A stretch of 64,000 bases of DNA from Betaproteobacteria bacterium (GTDB lineage Bacteria > Pseudomonadota > Gammaproteobacteria > Burkholderiales > SG8-41). Location: the NCBI GenBank assembly GCA_016868035.1, contig VGID01000012.1, positions 1-64,000 of the forward strand, given 5' to 3'. Within the stretch, counting starts at the first letter, position 1, and each line of letters starts with the position of its first letter. Positions 15,981 through 23,768 of the stretch are shown here, one piece after another. The notes under the pieces were generated by a model that worked only from the letters and a program-made list of their open reading frames with translations, was not told where the DNA came from and made no database searches. Position numbers and translations under genes: made by a program.

Positions 15981-16571
15981 TCAGACCCGCTTGACCCAGC
16001 CGGGCAACGCCCCGAAGCGCTTGACCCACGCCATCACGGCCGGATAGTCCTCGAGCCGGAAGTTGCCTTCGGGCGCGACGGAGACGTAGGGATAGCACGC
16101 GACGTCGGCGATGGTGGGACGCCCGAGCGCGAGCCACTCGTTCTTCGCGAGCCGGCCCTCGAGCAGCGCCAGCCCGTTGCGCCCGTACTGGGAGTACTCC
16201 TCCAGGTTGCCGACGGCCCTGATCTTGGTCACGACCCCGCGCGCCCACTGCAGCCCGTAGTGCAGCTCGTTCTGGGCGACTTCGAGCCACTGCATCACCT
16301 CGGCCATCGCCGTCGGCTCGGTGGGGAGCCATTTTTCCCCGCCGTGCTTGCGCGCGACGTACGCGAGGCACGCCGTCGAACCCCAGAACGTGCGCCCGCC
16401 GTCCTCGACCACCGGCACCTGGCCGCGCGGATTGAGCTTCAGGAACGGCTCTTTCTTGTGCTCGCCCGACTTGAAATCCACGATGGCCTTCTCGTACGGC
16501 ACGTCGAGCATGGACAGCAGGAGGCGGACCTTGTAAGCGTTGCCGGAGCCTTCGGTCATATACAGTTTCAT
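15981..16571 (-). CDS. Glutathione S-transferase family protein
   Basis: 196 residues. It has an N-terminal thioredoxin-like domain with N-A-Y-K-V-R-L-L-L at about residues 11-19 and the cis-Pro block L-N-P-R-G-Q-V-P-V-V-E-D (about 46-57), then the all-alpha C-terminal domain with R-P-T-I-A-D-V-A-C-Y-P-Y (about 151-162). The position usually holding the catalytic Ser/Cys/Tyr is in S-G-N-A-Y-K. It is the second of two tandem paralogues, 12 nt downstream of the other, so the pair is probably one transcript. Substrate is unknown; GSTs of this type are often called detoxification or glutathione-lyase enzymes. Confidence 0.9.
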   Translation of the reverse strand: MKLYMTEGSGNAYKVRLLLSMLDVPYEKAIVDFKSGEHKKEPFLKLNPRGQVPVVEDGGRTFWGSTACLAYVARKHGGEKWLPTEPTAMAEVMQWLEVAQNELHYGLQWARGVVTKIRAVGNLEEYSQYGRNGLALLEGRLAKNEWLALGRPTIADVACYPYVSVAPEGNFRLEDYPAVMAWVKRFGALPGWVKRV

Positions 16572-16583
16572 CAGTCACCTTTC

Positions 16584-17216
16584 TTAGTGTTGAACGCCCG
16601 CGCGAGCGCGGGCGCCGGACGGTTTCAGAGACGGCGGCGGGACGTATCCGGGCAGGGCCTTGATGCGCCCGATCCATTGCAGCACGCCCGGATACGGATC
16701 GAGCGGGATCCCCCCTTCCGGCGCGAGCGCCACGTAAGGAAAACAAGCGATATCCGCGACGGTGGCGCGCCCGAGCGCGAGCCACGCATCGCGCCCCAGG
16801 CGCTCGTCCAGCACGCGCAACGCGGTACGGCCGTGCGCCTGGCATTCCTCGAGGCTGCCCGGCCGCGAGAAGTGGATGATCGCGCGCGCGAATTGCAGCC
16901 CGTAGTGGATTTCGTTCTGCGCGAGCGCCATCCACTGCATGACCTGCGCCATTTCCGCCGGATCCGCCGGCAGCCATTGCTCGCCCCCGTGCTTGCGCGC
17001 GATGTACACGAGGATCGCCGTGGAGTCCCAGTAGGCCGCGCCCTCGTCCTCGAGCACGGGCACCTGGCCGCGCGGATTGAGCGCGACGAAACGGGGCTGC
17101 TTCTGCTCGCGTTTCGCAAGGTCGATCTCGACGCTTTCGTACGGAACGTTAAGCAGCGCGAGCAGCAGCCGCGGCTTGTAGGAATTTCCAGAGCGAGCGC
17201 TGACGTAGAGCTTCAT
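16584..17216 (-). CDS. Glutathione S-transferase family protein (tandem paralogue)
   Basis: 210 residues starting M-K-L-Y-V-S-A-R-S-G-N-S-Y-K. It shares the blocks L-N-P-R-G-Q-V-P-V-L-E-D, A-R-K-H-G-G-E-Q-W-L-P and T-V-A-D-I-A-C-F-P-Y-V-A with its downstream neighbour, so the two arose by duplication. A basic C-terminal extension (about 20 residues, G-A-R-A-R-A-G-V-Q-H) is absent from the other copy. The ATG at 17216 gives the family start. Upstream in-frame sequence has no similarity and lies in the divergent promoter region shared with sbtA. Confidence 0.9.
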   Translation of the reverse strand: MKLYVSARSGNSYKPRLLLALLNVPYESVEIDLAKREQKQPRFVALNPRGQVPVLEDEGAAYWDSTAILVYIARKHGGEQWLPADPAEMAQVMQWMALAQNEIHYGLQFARAIIHFSRPGSLEECQAHGRTALRVLDERLGRDAWLALGRATVADIACFPYVALAPEGGIPLDPYPGVLQWIGRIKALPGYVPPPSLKPSGARARAGVQH

Positions 17217-17302
17217 CGTGCGGGCCGATCCGGGGATCGGGCCCACATCGTAGCACGCGACCCGTCGTGCGGCACGCGCGAAAGATCGCGTCCCGCATCG
17301 CC

Positions 17303-17308
17303 TATAAT
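17303..17308 (+). promoter_or_regulatory. Candidate -10 box for sbtAB
   Basis: A perfect TATAAT hexamer in the 246-bp gap between the divergent GST and sbtA genes. No good -35 element is seen at 16-18 nt, and the leader to sbtA would be about 150 nt, so it is tentative. Confidence 0.35.
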
Positions 17309-17462
17309 GAGGCCCTCTCCGCGCGCGCGATCTCGCGAATGAAGCGGATGCGCCCCGCGAAACGTCCATGAATCCGATTCTGAAGCAAACTCTTACCGCC
17401 CCGGGCGCACATCCGCGGACAACCGCGGCGCCGTCATGCCGCACCGGCCGGTGCGCAACCCC

Positions 17463-18404
17463 ATGGACGTAGTCGTCTACTTTTTCATCCTAGGCGTACT
17501 CGCCCGGCTGGTGCGCTCCGACCTGCGGCTCCCCGGCGCGCTCTACGAGACGTTGAGCATCTATCTCCTGCTCGCGATCGGACTCAAGGGCGGCCTCGAG
17601 ATGGCGCGCCAGCCCGTCGCGGGCCTCGTGCCGCAGATCGCGGCCGTGCTCGCGCTCGGCGTGCTCGTGCCGCTCGTCGCGTTTCCGGTGCTGCGCCGCC
17701 TCGGCCGCTTCAATGCCTACGACGCCGGCGCGCTCGCCGCGCACTACGGCTCGGTAAGCGTGGTGACCTTCGCGGTCGGCGTCGCCTACCTCGCCGACCG
17801 GGGCATCGCGTACGACCCGCACCTGCCGCTGTTCGTCGCGTTGCTCGAGGCTCCCGGCATCGTGGTCGGGGTGCTCCTCGCGCATCTTGCCACGGCCCAT
17901 CGCGCGGACCTGGGCCCGGCGACGCGCGAAGTATTGCTCGGCAAGAGCGTGCTGCTGCTGGTCGGGGGGCTCGCGATCGGCTGGATCGCGGGACCTCAGC
18001 GCATCGGCGAAATCGAGGCGCTGTTTTTCGGGCTGTTCAAGGGCGTGCTCGCGCTGTTCCTGGTCGAGCTGGGCCTGGTGGTGGGCGACCGCCTGCGCGA
18101 TCTGCGTCGCGCCAGCGCCTTCCTGGTGGGCTTCGGGGTGCTCATGCCCGTCGTCGCCGGGACGGCGGGCGTGCTGACGGGCGTGGCGATCGGGCTCACT
18201 CCGGGCGGCGCAGCGTTGCTCGGCACGCTGGCCGGCAGCGCCTCCTACATCGCCGCGCCGGCGGCGGTGCGCATCGCGCTGCCGCAGGCCAACCCGGCGC
18301 TCGCGCTTACCGCGGCGCTCGGCGTGACCTTTCCTTTCAACATCACGCTCGGGATCCCGCTCTACCTCGCCACGGCCCAATACCTGGAGGCCTACACAAG
18401 ATGA
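17463..18404 (+). CDS. sbtA: Sodium-dependent bicarbonate transporter family permease SbtA
   Basis: 313 residues from the ATG at 17463 (an upstream start at 17436 would add nine non-hydrophobic residues). About ten hydrophobic helices in two inverted halves fit the SbtA fold. The blocks H-Y-G-S-V-S-V-V-T-F (first half) and G-S-A-S-Y-I-A-A-P-A-A-V-R (second half) match the family's crossover substrate/Na+ site. SbtA imports bicarbonate with sodium across the inner membrane. Its stop overlaps the start of the PII-like gene (ATGA), the classic sbtA-sbtB arrangement. In heterotrophs it may feed carboxylases rather than carbon fixation (inference). Confidence 0.9.
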   Translation: MDVVVYFFILGVLARLVRSDLRLPGALYETLSIYLLLAIGLKGGLEMARQPVAGLVPQIAAVLALGVLVPLVAFPVLRRLGRFNAYDAGALAAHYGSVSVVTFAVGVAYLADRGIAYDPHLPLFVALLEAPGIVVGVLLAHLATAHRADLGPATREVLLGKSVLLLVGGLAIGWIAGPQRIGEIEALFFGLFKGVLALFLVELGLVVGDRLRDLRRASAFLVGFGVLMPVVAGTAGVLTGVAIGLTPGGAALLGTLAGSASYIAAPAAVRIALPQANPALALTAALGVTFPFNITLGIPLYLATAQYLEAYTR

Positions 18405-18703
18405 ATACCCACTCGCGGAAACTGCTGGTCATCATTACGGAGGCGGCACTCGAGGAGCGCATCACCCGCGACGCGATGCGGCTCGGCGCGCATGGCTACA
18501 CGGCGGTGGATGTGCGCGGTGCCGGCGGAGGCGGCAAGCGCGCCGGAGACTGGGAAGCCGACCGCAACGTGCAGATCGAGATCATCTGCGACGATGCGGT
18601 TGCGGCCGCCATTGCGGAGCACGTGCAGCGCACGTACTTCGAACACTACGCGGTGAGCCTGTTCGTCTCGGACGTGCATGTGCTGCGGCCGGAGAAGTTC
18701 TGA
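18401..18703 (+). CDS. sbtB: PII-like regulator of SbtA (SbtB)
   Basis: 100 residues of the PII superfamily. It opens with K-L-L-V-I-I-T-E-A, has a T-loop-like segment G-Y-T-A-V-D-V-R-G-A-G-G-G-G-K-R (about residues 32-47), and a second repeat with V-S-L-F-V-S-D-V-H-V-L-R at the C-terminus. SbtB proteins bind adenyl nucleotides (in cyanobacteria including cAMP/AMP) and plug SbtA from the cytoplasmic side. It lacks the uridylylated Tyr context of GlnB. It is translationally coupled to sbtA through a 4-nt overlap. Confidence 0.88.
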   Translation: MNTHSRKLLVIITEAALEERITRDAMRLGAHGYTAVDVRGAGGGGKRAGDWEADRNVQIEIICDDAVAAAIAEHVQRTYFEHYAVSLFVSDVHVLRPEKF

Positions 18704-18773
18704 AAACGAAGGTCATCGCCGGCGATACGGGTACGGGACGCTCCGTCCCCTGTTAACCTCGCGAACGGGCAAG

Positions 18774-18779
18774 TATACT
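18774..18779 (+). promoter_or_regulatory. Candidate -10 box for the uraD-uraH run
   Basis: TATACT lies 11 nt before the uraD ATG, which is close for an ordinary leader. It follows a short perfect hairpin (gggacg 18735-18740, cgtccc 18744-18749) that may end the sbtAB transcript. The -35 match is poor. Confidence 0.3.
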
Positions 18780-18790
18780 AAACGCCGCTG

Positions 18791-19306
18791 ATGCACTCCC
18801 TCGCGGAGATCAACCGCATGGACCGGAAAGCGTTCGTCCGGGCGCTGGGCGCCGTTTTCGAGCATTCACCGTGGGTCGCCGCGCGCGCGTTCGACGCGCG
18901 GCCCTTCGGCTCGGTGGACGAGTTGCATCGCGCGATGTCGCATGCGGTCGAGCGCGCTACCGAGGATGAGCGTCTCGCGCTCGTGCGCGCGCACCCGGAA
19001 CTCGCCGGGCGCGAGGCACGGACGGGAGAACTGACGGCGGCCTCGGGCGGCGAGCAGGCTCGGCTCGGCTTGACCGCTCTCGCTGCGCAGGAGCGCGCGC
19101 GCATCACCGAGCTCAATCGGCGCTACCGGGAGAAATTCGGCTTTCCGTGCATCATCGCGCTCAAGCTTCACAACTCGCGCGAGAGCGTCGTCGCCGAGCT
19201 CGACCGCCGCACCGGGAACGACCGCGCGACAGAGCTTGCTGACGCCCTCGAGCAGATCGGCCACATCGCGCGTGGCCGGCTCGAGAGACTCGTCGCGCAG
19301 GATTGA
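18791..19306 (+). CDS. uraD: 2-oxo-4-hydroxy-4-carboxy-5-ureidoimidazoline decarboxylase
   Basis: 171 residues, the usual size. Family motifs are V-R-A-H-P-E-L-A-G-R (about residues 70-79, containing the catalytic His), the mid-protein F-x-x-L-N-R-R-Y-R-E-K-F-G-F-P, and the C-terminal A-L-E-Q-I-G-H-I-A-R-G-R-L. The enzyme decarboxylates OHCU to (S)-allantoin, the last step of the three-step conversion of urate. The preceding step is encoded by uraH, 2 nt downstream. The urate oxidase itself is not in the window. Confidence 0.92.
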   Translation: MHSLAEINRMDRKAFVRALGAVFEHSPWVAARAFDARPFGSVDELHRAMSHAVERATEDERLALVRAHPELAGREARTGELTAASGGEQARLGLTALAAQERARITELNRRYREKFGFPCIIALKLHNSRESVVAELDRRTGNDRATELADALEQIGHIARGRLERLVAQD

Positions 19307-19308
19307 CG

Positions 19309-19662
19309 ATGGGGCGCCTCACCACCCACGTGCTCGACACCACCAGCGGAGGACCCGCGGCGGGCATGAAAATCGAATTCTCGGTCCTGGAGGACGCGCG
19401 CTGGCGGCTCGTTGCTTCGGCGACCACCAACGCCGGTGGCCGCACCGACCAGCCGCTTGCGGAAGGCAAGGCGCTCGTCAAGGGCCAGTACCGCATCGTG
19501 TTCCACGTCGCCGAGTACTTTCGCGCAAAGGGCACGCAGCTTCCGGAACCGCCGTTTCTCGAGCGCGTCCCGATCCGCTTCGGTATCGCCGATCCCGAGG
19601 CGCACTACCACGTTCCGTTGCTTTGCTCGCCCTGGAGCTATTCGACCTACCGCGGAAGCTGA
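19309..19662 (+). CDS. uraH: 5-hydroxyisourate hydrolase
   Basis: 117 residues of the transthyretin-like family. It opens with L-T-T-H-V-L-D-T-T-S-G, has the N-A-G-G-R-T-D-Q block carrying the conserved Arg, and ends H-Y-H-V-P and Y-R-G-S, the diagnostic C-terminal tetrapeptide of true HIU hydrolases. All expected active-site residues (N-terminal His, Arg, later His, terminal Ser) are present. It hydrolyses 5-hydroxyisourate to OHCU for UraD. The ATG at 19309 is preferred over an in-frame TTG two codons earlier. Confidence 0.93.
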   Translation: MGRLTTHVLDTTSGGPAAGMKIEFSVLEDARWRLVASATTNAGGRTDQPLAEGKALVKGQYRIVFHVAEYFRAKGTQLPEPPFLERVPIRFGIADPEAHYHVPLLCSPWSYSTYRGS

Positions 19663-19683
19663 TTTCCTGAAAGGAAACACATC

Positions 19684-20658
19684 ATGAACCGCTCCATCAT
19701 CGCACGCATCCTCGCCGGTCTCGCACTGGCGCTTACCTCCGTTCTTGCGCTCGCCCAGGCCTGGCCCACGAGACCCGTCACCGTCGTCGTCACGTTCTCG
19801 CCCGGTGGCTCGAGCGACATTGTTGCGCGGCTGCTCGCCGTGCCGCTGCAGGCCGAGCTCGGGCAACCCGTCGTCGTTGAGAACCGCCCCGGCGCGGGCG
19901 GCACGATCGGCGCGGCAGTTGTGGCCAAGGCCGCTCCCGACGGCTACACGCTGCTGCTCTCGAACAGCGCGCCGATCAGCATCTCGCCCTTCATGCTGGC
20001 GACCCCGACCTACGACCCGGTCAAGAGTTTCACCCACGTGAGTTACATCGGCTCGGTCCCGAACGTGTTCGTCGTGCACCCGTCGGTTCCGGCGAAGAAC
20101 ATGGCCGAGCTCATCGCCTGGATCAAGGCGCAGACGAACCCGGTGAACTACGGCTCGGGGGGCATAGGCTCGATCGGTCACATCGTCGGCGAGACCTTCA
20201 AGACCGACCACGGCCTGAAGATGGAGCATATCGGCTACAAGGGCTCCGCGCCGATGCACACCGACCTTCTCGGTGGACGGATCCTGCTCGCGGTGGACAC
20301 GCTCACGCAAAACGTGCCCTACATCAAGGACGGGAAGTTCCGCGCGCTGGCGGTGACCTCCCCGGCGCGCGTAAATATGGCGCCCGACGTGCCGACCGTG
20401 CTCGAGCTGAAACATCCGAAGCTCGTCGCGGAGAACTTCCTCGGAGTGTCCGGGCCGGCAGGCCTGCCGCAACCGGTCGTCGAGCGCCTGCACGCCGCCG
20501 TGCGCAAGGCGCTCGCAAATCCGGCCGTGACCAAGAGGCTCGAGGAGCTCGGTGTCTATGGCCGGGAGATGTCGAGCGCGGAGTTCACCGCATTCGTGCA
20601 GAAGCAGGTGAGCGAGTGGGCGGGGCCGGTGAAGGCGTCCGGCGCCAAGCTCAACTAG
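19684..20658 (+). CDS. Bug/TctC-family substrate-binding protein in the urate cluster
   Basis: 324 residues. The signal peptide ends at L-A-L-A-Q-A (about 19-24), then A-W-P-T-R-P-V-T-V-V-V-T-F-S-P-G-G-S-S-D and V-E-N-R-P-G-A-G-G-T-I-G mark the family. It is embedded between uraH (21 nt upstream, with a gaaagga ribosome-binding site) and a second HIU-hydrolase-like gene (4 nt downstream). This tight placement suggests the ligand is urate, allantoin or another purine-derived ureide (inference). Confidence 0.92.
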   Translation: MNRSIIARILAGLALALTSVLALAQAWPTRPVTVVVTFSPGGSSDIVARLLAVPLQAELGQPVVVENRPGAGGTIGAAVVAKAAPDGYTLLLSNSAPISISPFMLATPTYDPVKSFTHVSYIGSVPNVFVVHPSVPAKNMAELIAWIKAQTNPVNYGSGGIGSIGHIVGETFKTDHGLKMEHIGYKGSAPMHTDLLGGRILLAVDTLTQNVPYIKDGKFRALAVTSPARVNMAPDVPTVLELKHPKLVAENFLGVSGPAGLPQPVVERLHAAVRKALANPAVTKRLEELGVYGREMSSAEFTAFVQKQVSEWAGPVKASGAKLN

Positions 20659-20662
20659 CCCC

Positions 20663-21010
20663 GTGCCCGGCGTCTCGATCCACGTCGTCGACGTCGCGCG
20701 CGGTGTGGTCGGCACCGGCATGCGGGTGGAGCTTTACGCCACCACGCCCCGGCGGCTCGTCGCATCCGGCGCAATCGGCGCGAAGGGCCTGCTCGAGCAC
20801 GAAGGGCTGGGCGCGACGTTCGCGGCCGGAACCTACGAAGCCGTGTTCCACGTCGCGGAGTGGTACCGCGCCCAGCGCGTCGCGCTGCCGCAGACGCCGT
20901 TCCTCGACGTGGTGAGCTACCGGTTCGGCATCGGCGATCCGGCGCAGCACTATCACCTGCCGTTCAAATGCACGCCCTGGGGCTATTCGTGCTTCCGGGG
21001 AGGCGCCTGA
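20663..21010 (+). CDS. Divergent transthyretin-like (HIU hydrolase-like) protein
   Basis: 115 residues starting at GTG 20663. It keeps the fold's signatures V-S-I-H-V-V-D, F-H-V-A-E-W-Y and H-Y-H-L-P-F. However, the segment that carries the catalytic Arg in uraH is replaced by G-A-K-G-L-L-E-H, and the C-terminus reads C-F-R-G-G-A instead of Y-R-G-S. It is therefore a paralogue of the uraH product (19309-19662) with at least two key positions changed. It may act on a different ureide or be non-catalytic. It begins 4 nt after the Bug gene. Confidence 0.8.
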   Translation: MPGVSIHVVDVARGVVGTGMRVELYATTPRRLVASGAIGAKGLLEHEGLGATFAAGTYEAVFHVAEWYRAQRVALPQTPFLDVVSYRFGIGDPAQHYHLPFKCTPWGYSCFRGGA

Positions 21011-21082
21011 AGGGGTCGACCGAACGCCAGCATCGGCGGGCAGCACTTGCCCCGGGGCGCAACGTAAGAAAAGGATCCAAGC

Positions 21083-22066
21083 ATGAACCGCATCGCCTGC
21101 CTGCTCGCCATCGTGCCGCTCGTCGCCTACGCTGGCGGCTCGAACTACGGGATCACGCCGGGAGCGCATCCCAGCCTCGCCGGCAAGGTGAGCGAGTGGC
21201 CGGTGCCCACGCCGCGCTTCGCGCGCGACCCCGCGCCCGGGCCCGACGGCGCGATCTACATCGCGGTGATGCACGGCAACAAGGTCGCGCGCTTCGATCC
21301 GAAGTCGCAGACGTTCCGGGAATGGGACCTGCCGGACGGACACCGGCCCCACGGCGTGCTCGTGGACCGCAGCGGGATCGTCTGGACCACCGGCAACGGC
21401 AACGGCACGATCGGCCGGCTCGATCCGAAGACCGGGCAGATCACGGAATACAAGACACCCTCGGGCGGCGGCGGACCGCACACGCTGATCATCACCGATG
21501 ACGGGTCCACGATCTGGTTCACGATGCAGAGCGGAAACAAGGTCGGCCGCCTCGATACCAAATCGGGAAAGATCACCGAATACCAGAGTTCCGGCGGCCC
21601 GTACGGATTGTCGCTCGACAAGGCAGGCAACGTCTGGTTCTGCCGCATGGGCGAGAACAAGCTTGGCAGGCTCGATCCGAAGACCGGTAAGATGAGCGAG
21701 CTCGACATGGGCCCGCGCTCGCGCCCGCGCCGCGTCGCCACCGCCCCCGACGGCACGCTGTGGGTGACACTCTACGGCAACGGCAAGCTCGCGCAGGTGG
21801 ACCCCGCCGCGATGAAGATCGTGCGCGAGTACCCGATGCCCGCCGGCGACGCCGGCCCCTACGCGGTGACCGTGGACGGCGGGGGCATGATCTGGGCAAA
21901 CGAGATCAACACCGACACCGTGGTGCGGCTCGACCCGAAGACCGGCGAGATGCGCGTGGTGAAGCTGCCTTCTTCCAACGTCGGCATCCGCAAGATGGTG
22001 ACCGATGCGTCCGGCCGGCTGTGGTACATGGGCTCACACAACGGGCGGCTCGGTGTGGTCGAGTAA
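21083..22066 (+). CDS. Exported Vgb/SMP-30-like beta-propeller protein
   Basis: 327 residues. A short signal peptide ends near A-Y-A-G-G (residues 14-18), followed by about six propeller blades. Each blade carries a G-R-L-D-P-K-T-G-like turn (for example at about 112-119, 153-160 and 196-203), with W-x-T or W-F strands. The repeats resemble virginiamycin B lyase (Vgb) and related periplasmic propellers. Vgb linearises a cyclic peptide, but here the catalytic residues cannot be assigned, and the place between the urate genes and DUF1989 suggests a lactonase or ring-opening role on a purine-derived compound (inference). It has an aaaaggatc ribosome-binding site. Confidence 0.8.
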   Translation: MNRIACLLAIVPLVAYAGGSNYGITPGAHPSLAGKVSEWPVPTPRFARDPAPGPDGAIYIAVMHGNKVARFDPKSQTFREWDLPDGHRPHGVLVDRSGIVWTTGNGNGTIGRLDPKTGQITEYKTPSGGGGPHTLIITDDGSTIWFTMQSGNKVGRLDTKSGKITEYQSSGGPYGLSLDKAGNVWFCRMGENKLGRLDPKTGKMSELDMGPRSRPRRVATAPDGTLWVTLYGNGKLAQVDPAAMKIVREYPMPAGDAGPYAVTVDGGGMIWANEINTDTVVRLDPKTGEMRVVKLPSSNVGIRKMVTDASGRLWYMGSHNGRLGVVE

Positions 22067-22078
22067 CGAAGTGACGCA

Positions 22079-22678
22079 ATGAAAGAGCTGATCGAAATCC
22101 CGGCCCGCTGCGGCATAGCGGTCGAGGTGCCCGCGGGACAGTCGATCCGGGTCGTCAACACGCACGGGGGCCAGGTGGTCGACATGTGGGCGTTCCGCAG
22201 GGACGATCCCTCGGAGCACATGTCGATGCCCCATTCGGTGGTGACGCTGGGCCGTATCAAGCCCGCGGTGGGAGATTCGCTGGTGTCCAACCTGCGCAGG
22301 CCGGTGCTGCGACTCGTGGAAGACACCTCGCCCGGGGTGCATTGCATGCTGTTCGCCTCCTGCGACCCGGCGCGCTACCGCCTGCTGGGCTGCACCGAGT
22401 ATCACGACAACTGCGCGGACAACCTGCGCAGCGCGGTTGCGGCGCACCGCATTCCGCTGCCCTACATCCCGACGCCGCTCAATCTCTTCATGAATACCAA
22501 GTTCGACGACCATCGCGTGATGCGGGTGGAGCCTCCGGAAGCGCGCCCCGGCGATCGCGTCACCTTCCGCGCGGAGCACGATTGCATCGTCGCGCTCTCC
22601 GCGTGCCCGCAGGACCTCGTGCCGGTCAACGCGCACGGCTGCACGCCGACCGCGGTCGCCTACGCGGTTTTTTCCTAG
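22079..22678 (+). CDS. DUF1989 / urea carboxylase-associated family protein
   Basis: 199 residues with the family's opening I-P-A-R-C-G-I-A-V-E-V-P-A-G-Q and the His/Cys-rich blocks G-C-T-E-Y-H-D-N-C (about 105-113) and N-L-F-M-N (about 139-143), plus D-C-I-V-A-L-S-A-C-P-Q-D near the end. DUF1989 proteins are probable metal-binding enzymes found next to urea carboxylase, allophanate or ureide genes. It ends this urate/ureide run and converges with the hydroxyacid dehydrogenase gene. The spacing (12 nt after the propeller gene) supports one operon. Confidence 0.87.
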   Translation: MKELIEIPARCGIAVEVPAGQSIRVVNTHGGQVVDMWAFRRDDPSEHMSMPHSVVTLGRIKPAVGDSLVSNLRRPVLRLVEDTSPGVHCMLFASCDPARYRLLGCTEYHDNCADNLRSAVAAHRIPLPYIPTPLNLFMNTKFDDHRVMRVEPPEARPGDRVTFRAEHDCIVALSACPQDLVPVNAHGCTPTAVAYAVFS

Positions 22679-22703
22679 AACATATTTCATATATAGGTTC
22701 TAG
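22677..22703. terminator. AT-rich hairpin between convergent genes
   Basis: An imperfect hairpin with outer arms tagaac and gttcta and an AT-rich centre includes the stop codons of both convergent genes (DUF1989 and hydroxyacid dehydrogenase). It may serve as a bidirectional terminator. The pairing is short, so confidence is modest. Confidence 0.35.
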
Positions 22704-23731
22704 TACTCGCGCTCGAGATCGACGACGTTGCGCAGCGGCTGGCCTGCGAGATAGCGCCGCACGTTGTCGAAGAAGATGTCGAGCGTGCGCGGGATGTACT
22801 GCTCGATGTCGTCGGAGAGCACGTGCGGGGTGATGATGAGGTTGGGCGCATCCCACAGCGTCGAGTCCGCGGGCAGCGGCTCCGGCAGCGTCACGTCGAC
22901 CATCGCGCCGCCGAGATGCCCGCTGCGCAGGGCGCCCTCCAGCGCCTTCGGCTCGACGAGCCCGCCGCGCGACATGTTGATGAACCCGGCGCCGGGCTTC
23001 ATCAGCGCGAATTCCTTCTCGCCCATCAGGAAACGCGTGCGCGAGGTGAGCGCCGTGTTGAGGAGGACGATGTCCGCGCGCGGCAGGAGCGAATGCAGCG
23101 CATCCGGCCGGTGCATCTCGTCCACCGAGGGGTGCGGCTCTCCGCTGCGGCGGATGCCGATCACGCGCATGCCGTGTTGTTTTGCCTGCGCGGCGGCGCC
23201 GCCGCCGATGTGGCCAACGCCCACGATGAGCAGCGTCTTGCCTTCGACGGTGGTCGTGAAGATGCGGTTCCACTCCCGGCGCCGCTGCTCGGTGACGAGC
23301 GCGGGGATGCGGCTGTTCACCATGAGGATTGCCATCAGCGCCGATTGCGAGGCTTTCGGCACGTGCGCGCCCCAGTTGGTGGTGAGGATGAGGTCCTTCG
23401 GCACCCAGTCGAGGGGCAGCATGTAATCCACGCCGGCGCCGAGCACCTGGATCCACTTCAGGTGCGGCGCTCGGCCGCGCAGGTCGTCGCGCGGGAACCG
23501 GTAGCCGATCATTGCATCGGCATCCTGCATGGAGACGTCGTAGTTCTCGGCATCGAACCCCCAAGTCGTCTTCACCAGGCGCGCGACATCCGGGTGGCGC
23601 TCGAGCGCGGCCTCGTACTGTTCCGTGTGCACGATGAACACCGGCTTCAGCGTGCGCGAGTTCTCCACGTGAACGACGAAAGGGCGGGACGCCGAGTACG
23701 CGCGCGGATCCCGTCGTGGTTTTTCCGACAT
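22700..23731 (-). CDS. D-2-hydroxyacid dehydrogenase family protein
   Basis: 343 residues. The NAD(P)-binding motif V-G-V-G-H-I-G-G-G is at about residues 170-178. The catalytic set is visible as Arg in I-N-M-S-R-G-G-L-V, Glu in L-P-E-P-L-P and His in I-I-T-P-H-V-L. The family reversibly reduces 2-oxo acids. The ATG at 23731 starts the conserved protein (M-S-E-K-P), with gggaagg upstream. It is the last gene of the Bug-Rieske-dehydrogenase run, where it could reduce or oxidise a product of the oxygenase (inference). Confidence 0.88.
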   Translation of the reverse strand: MSEKPRRDPRAYSASRPFVVHVENSRTLKPVFIVHTEQYEAALERHPDVARLVKTTWGFDAENYDVSMQDADAMIGYRFPRDDLRGRAPHLKWIQVLGAGVDYMLPLDWVPKDLILTTNWGAHVPKASQSALMAILMVNSRIPALVTEQRRREWNRIFTTTVEGKTLLIVGVGHIGGGAAAQAKQHGMRVIGIRRSGEPHPSVDEMHRPDALHSLLPRADIVLLNTALTSRTRFLMGEKEFALMKPGAGFINMSRGGLVEPKALEGALRSGHLGGAMVDVTLPEPLPADSTLWDAPNLIITPHVLSDDIEQYIPRTLDIFFDNVRRYLAGQPLRNVVDLEREY

Positions 23732-23768
23732 GGCGGCCTTCCCTGAAAGAGTGAGCGGTGCCGCGGCC

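Noticed and set aside
15927-17342. A 471-codon plus-strand frame across both GST genes
   Set aside because: Antisense to two clear GST genes and without a family match.
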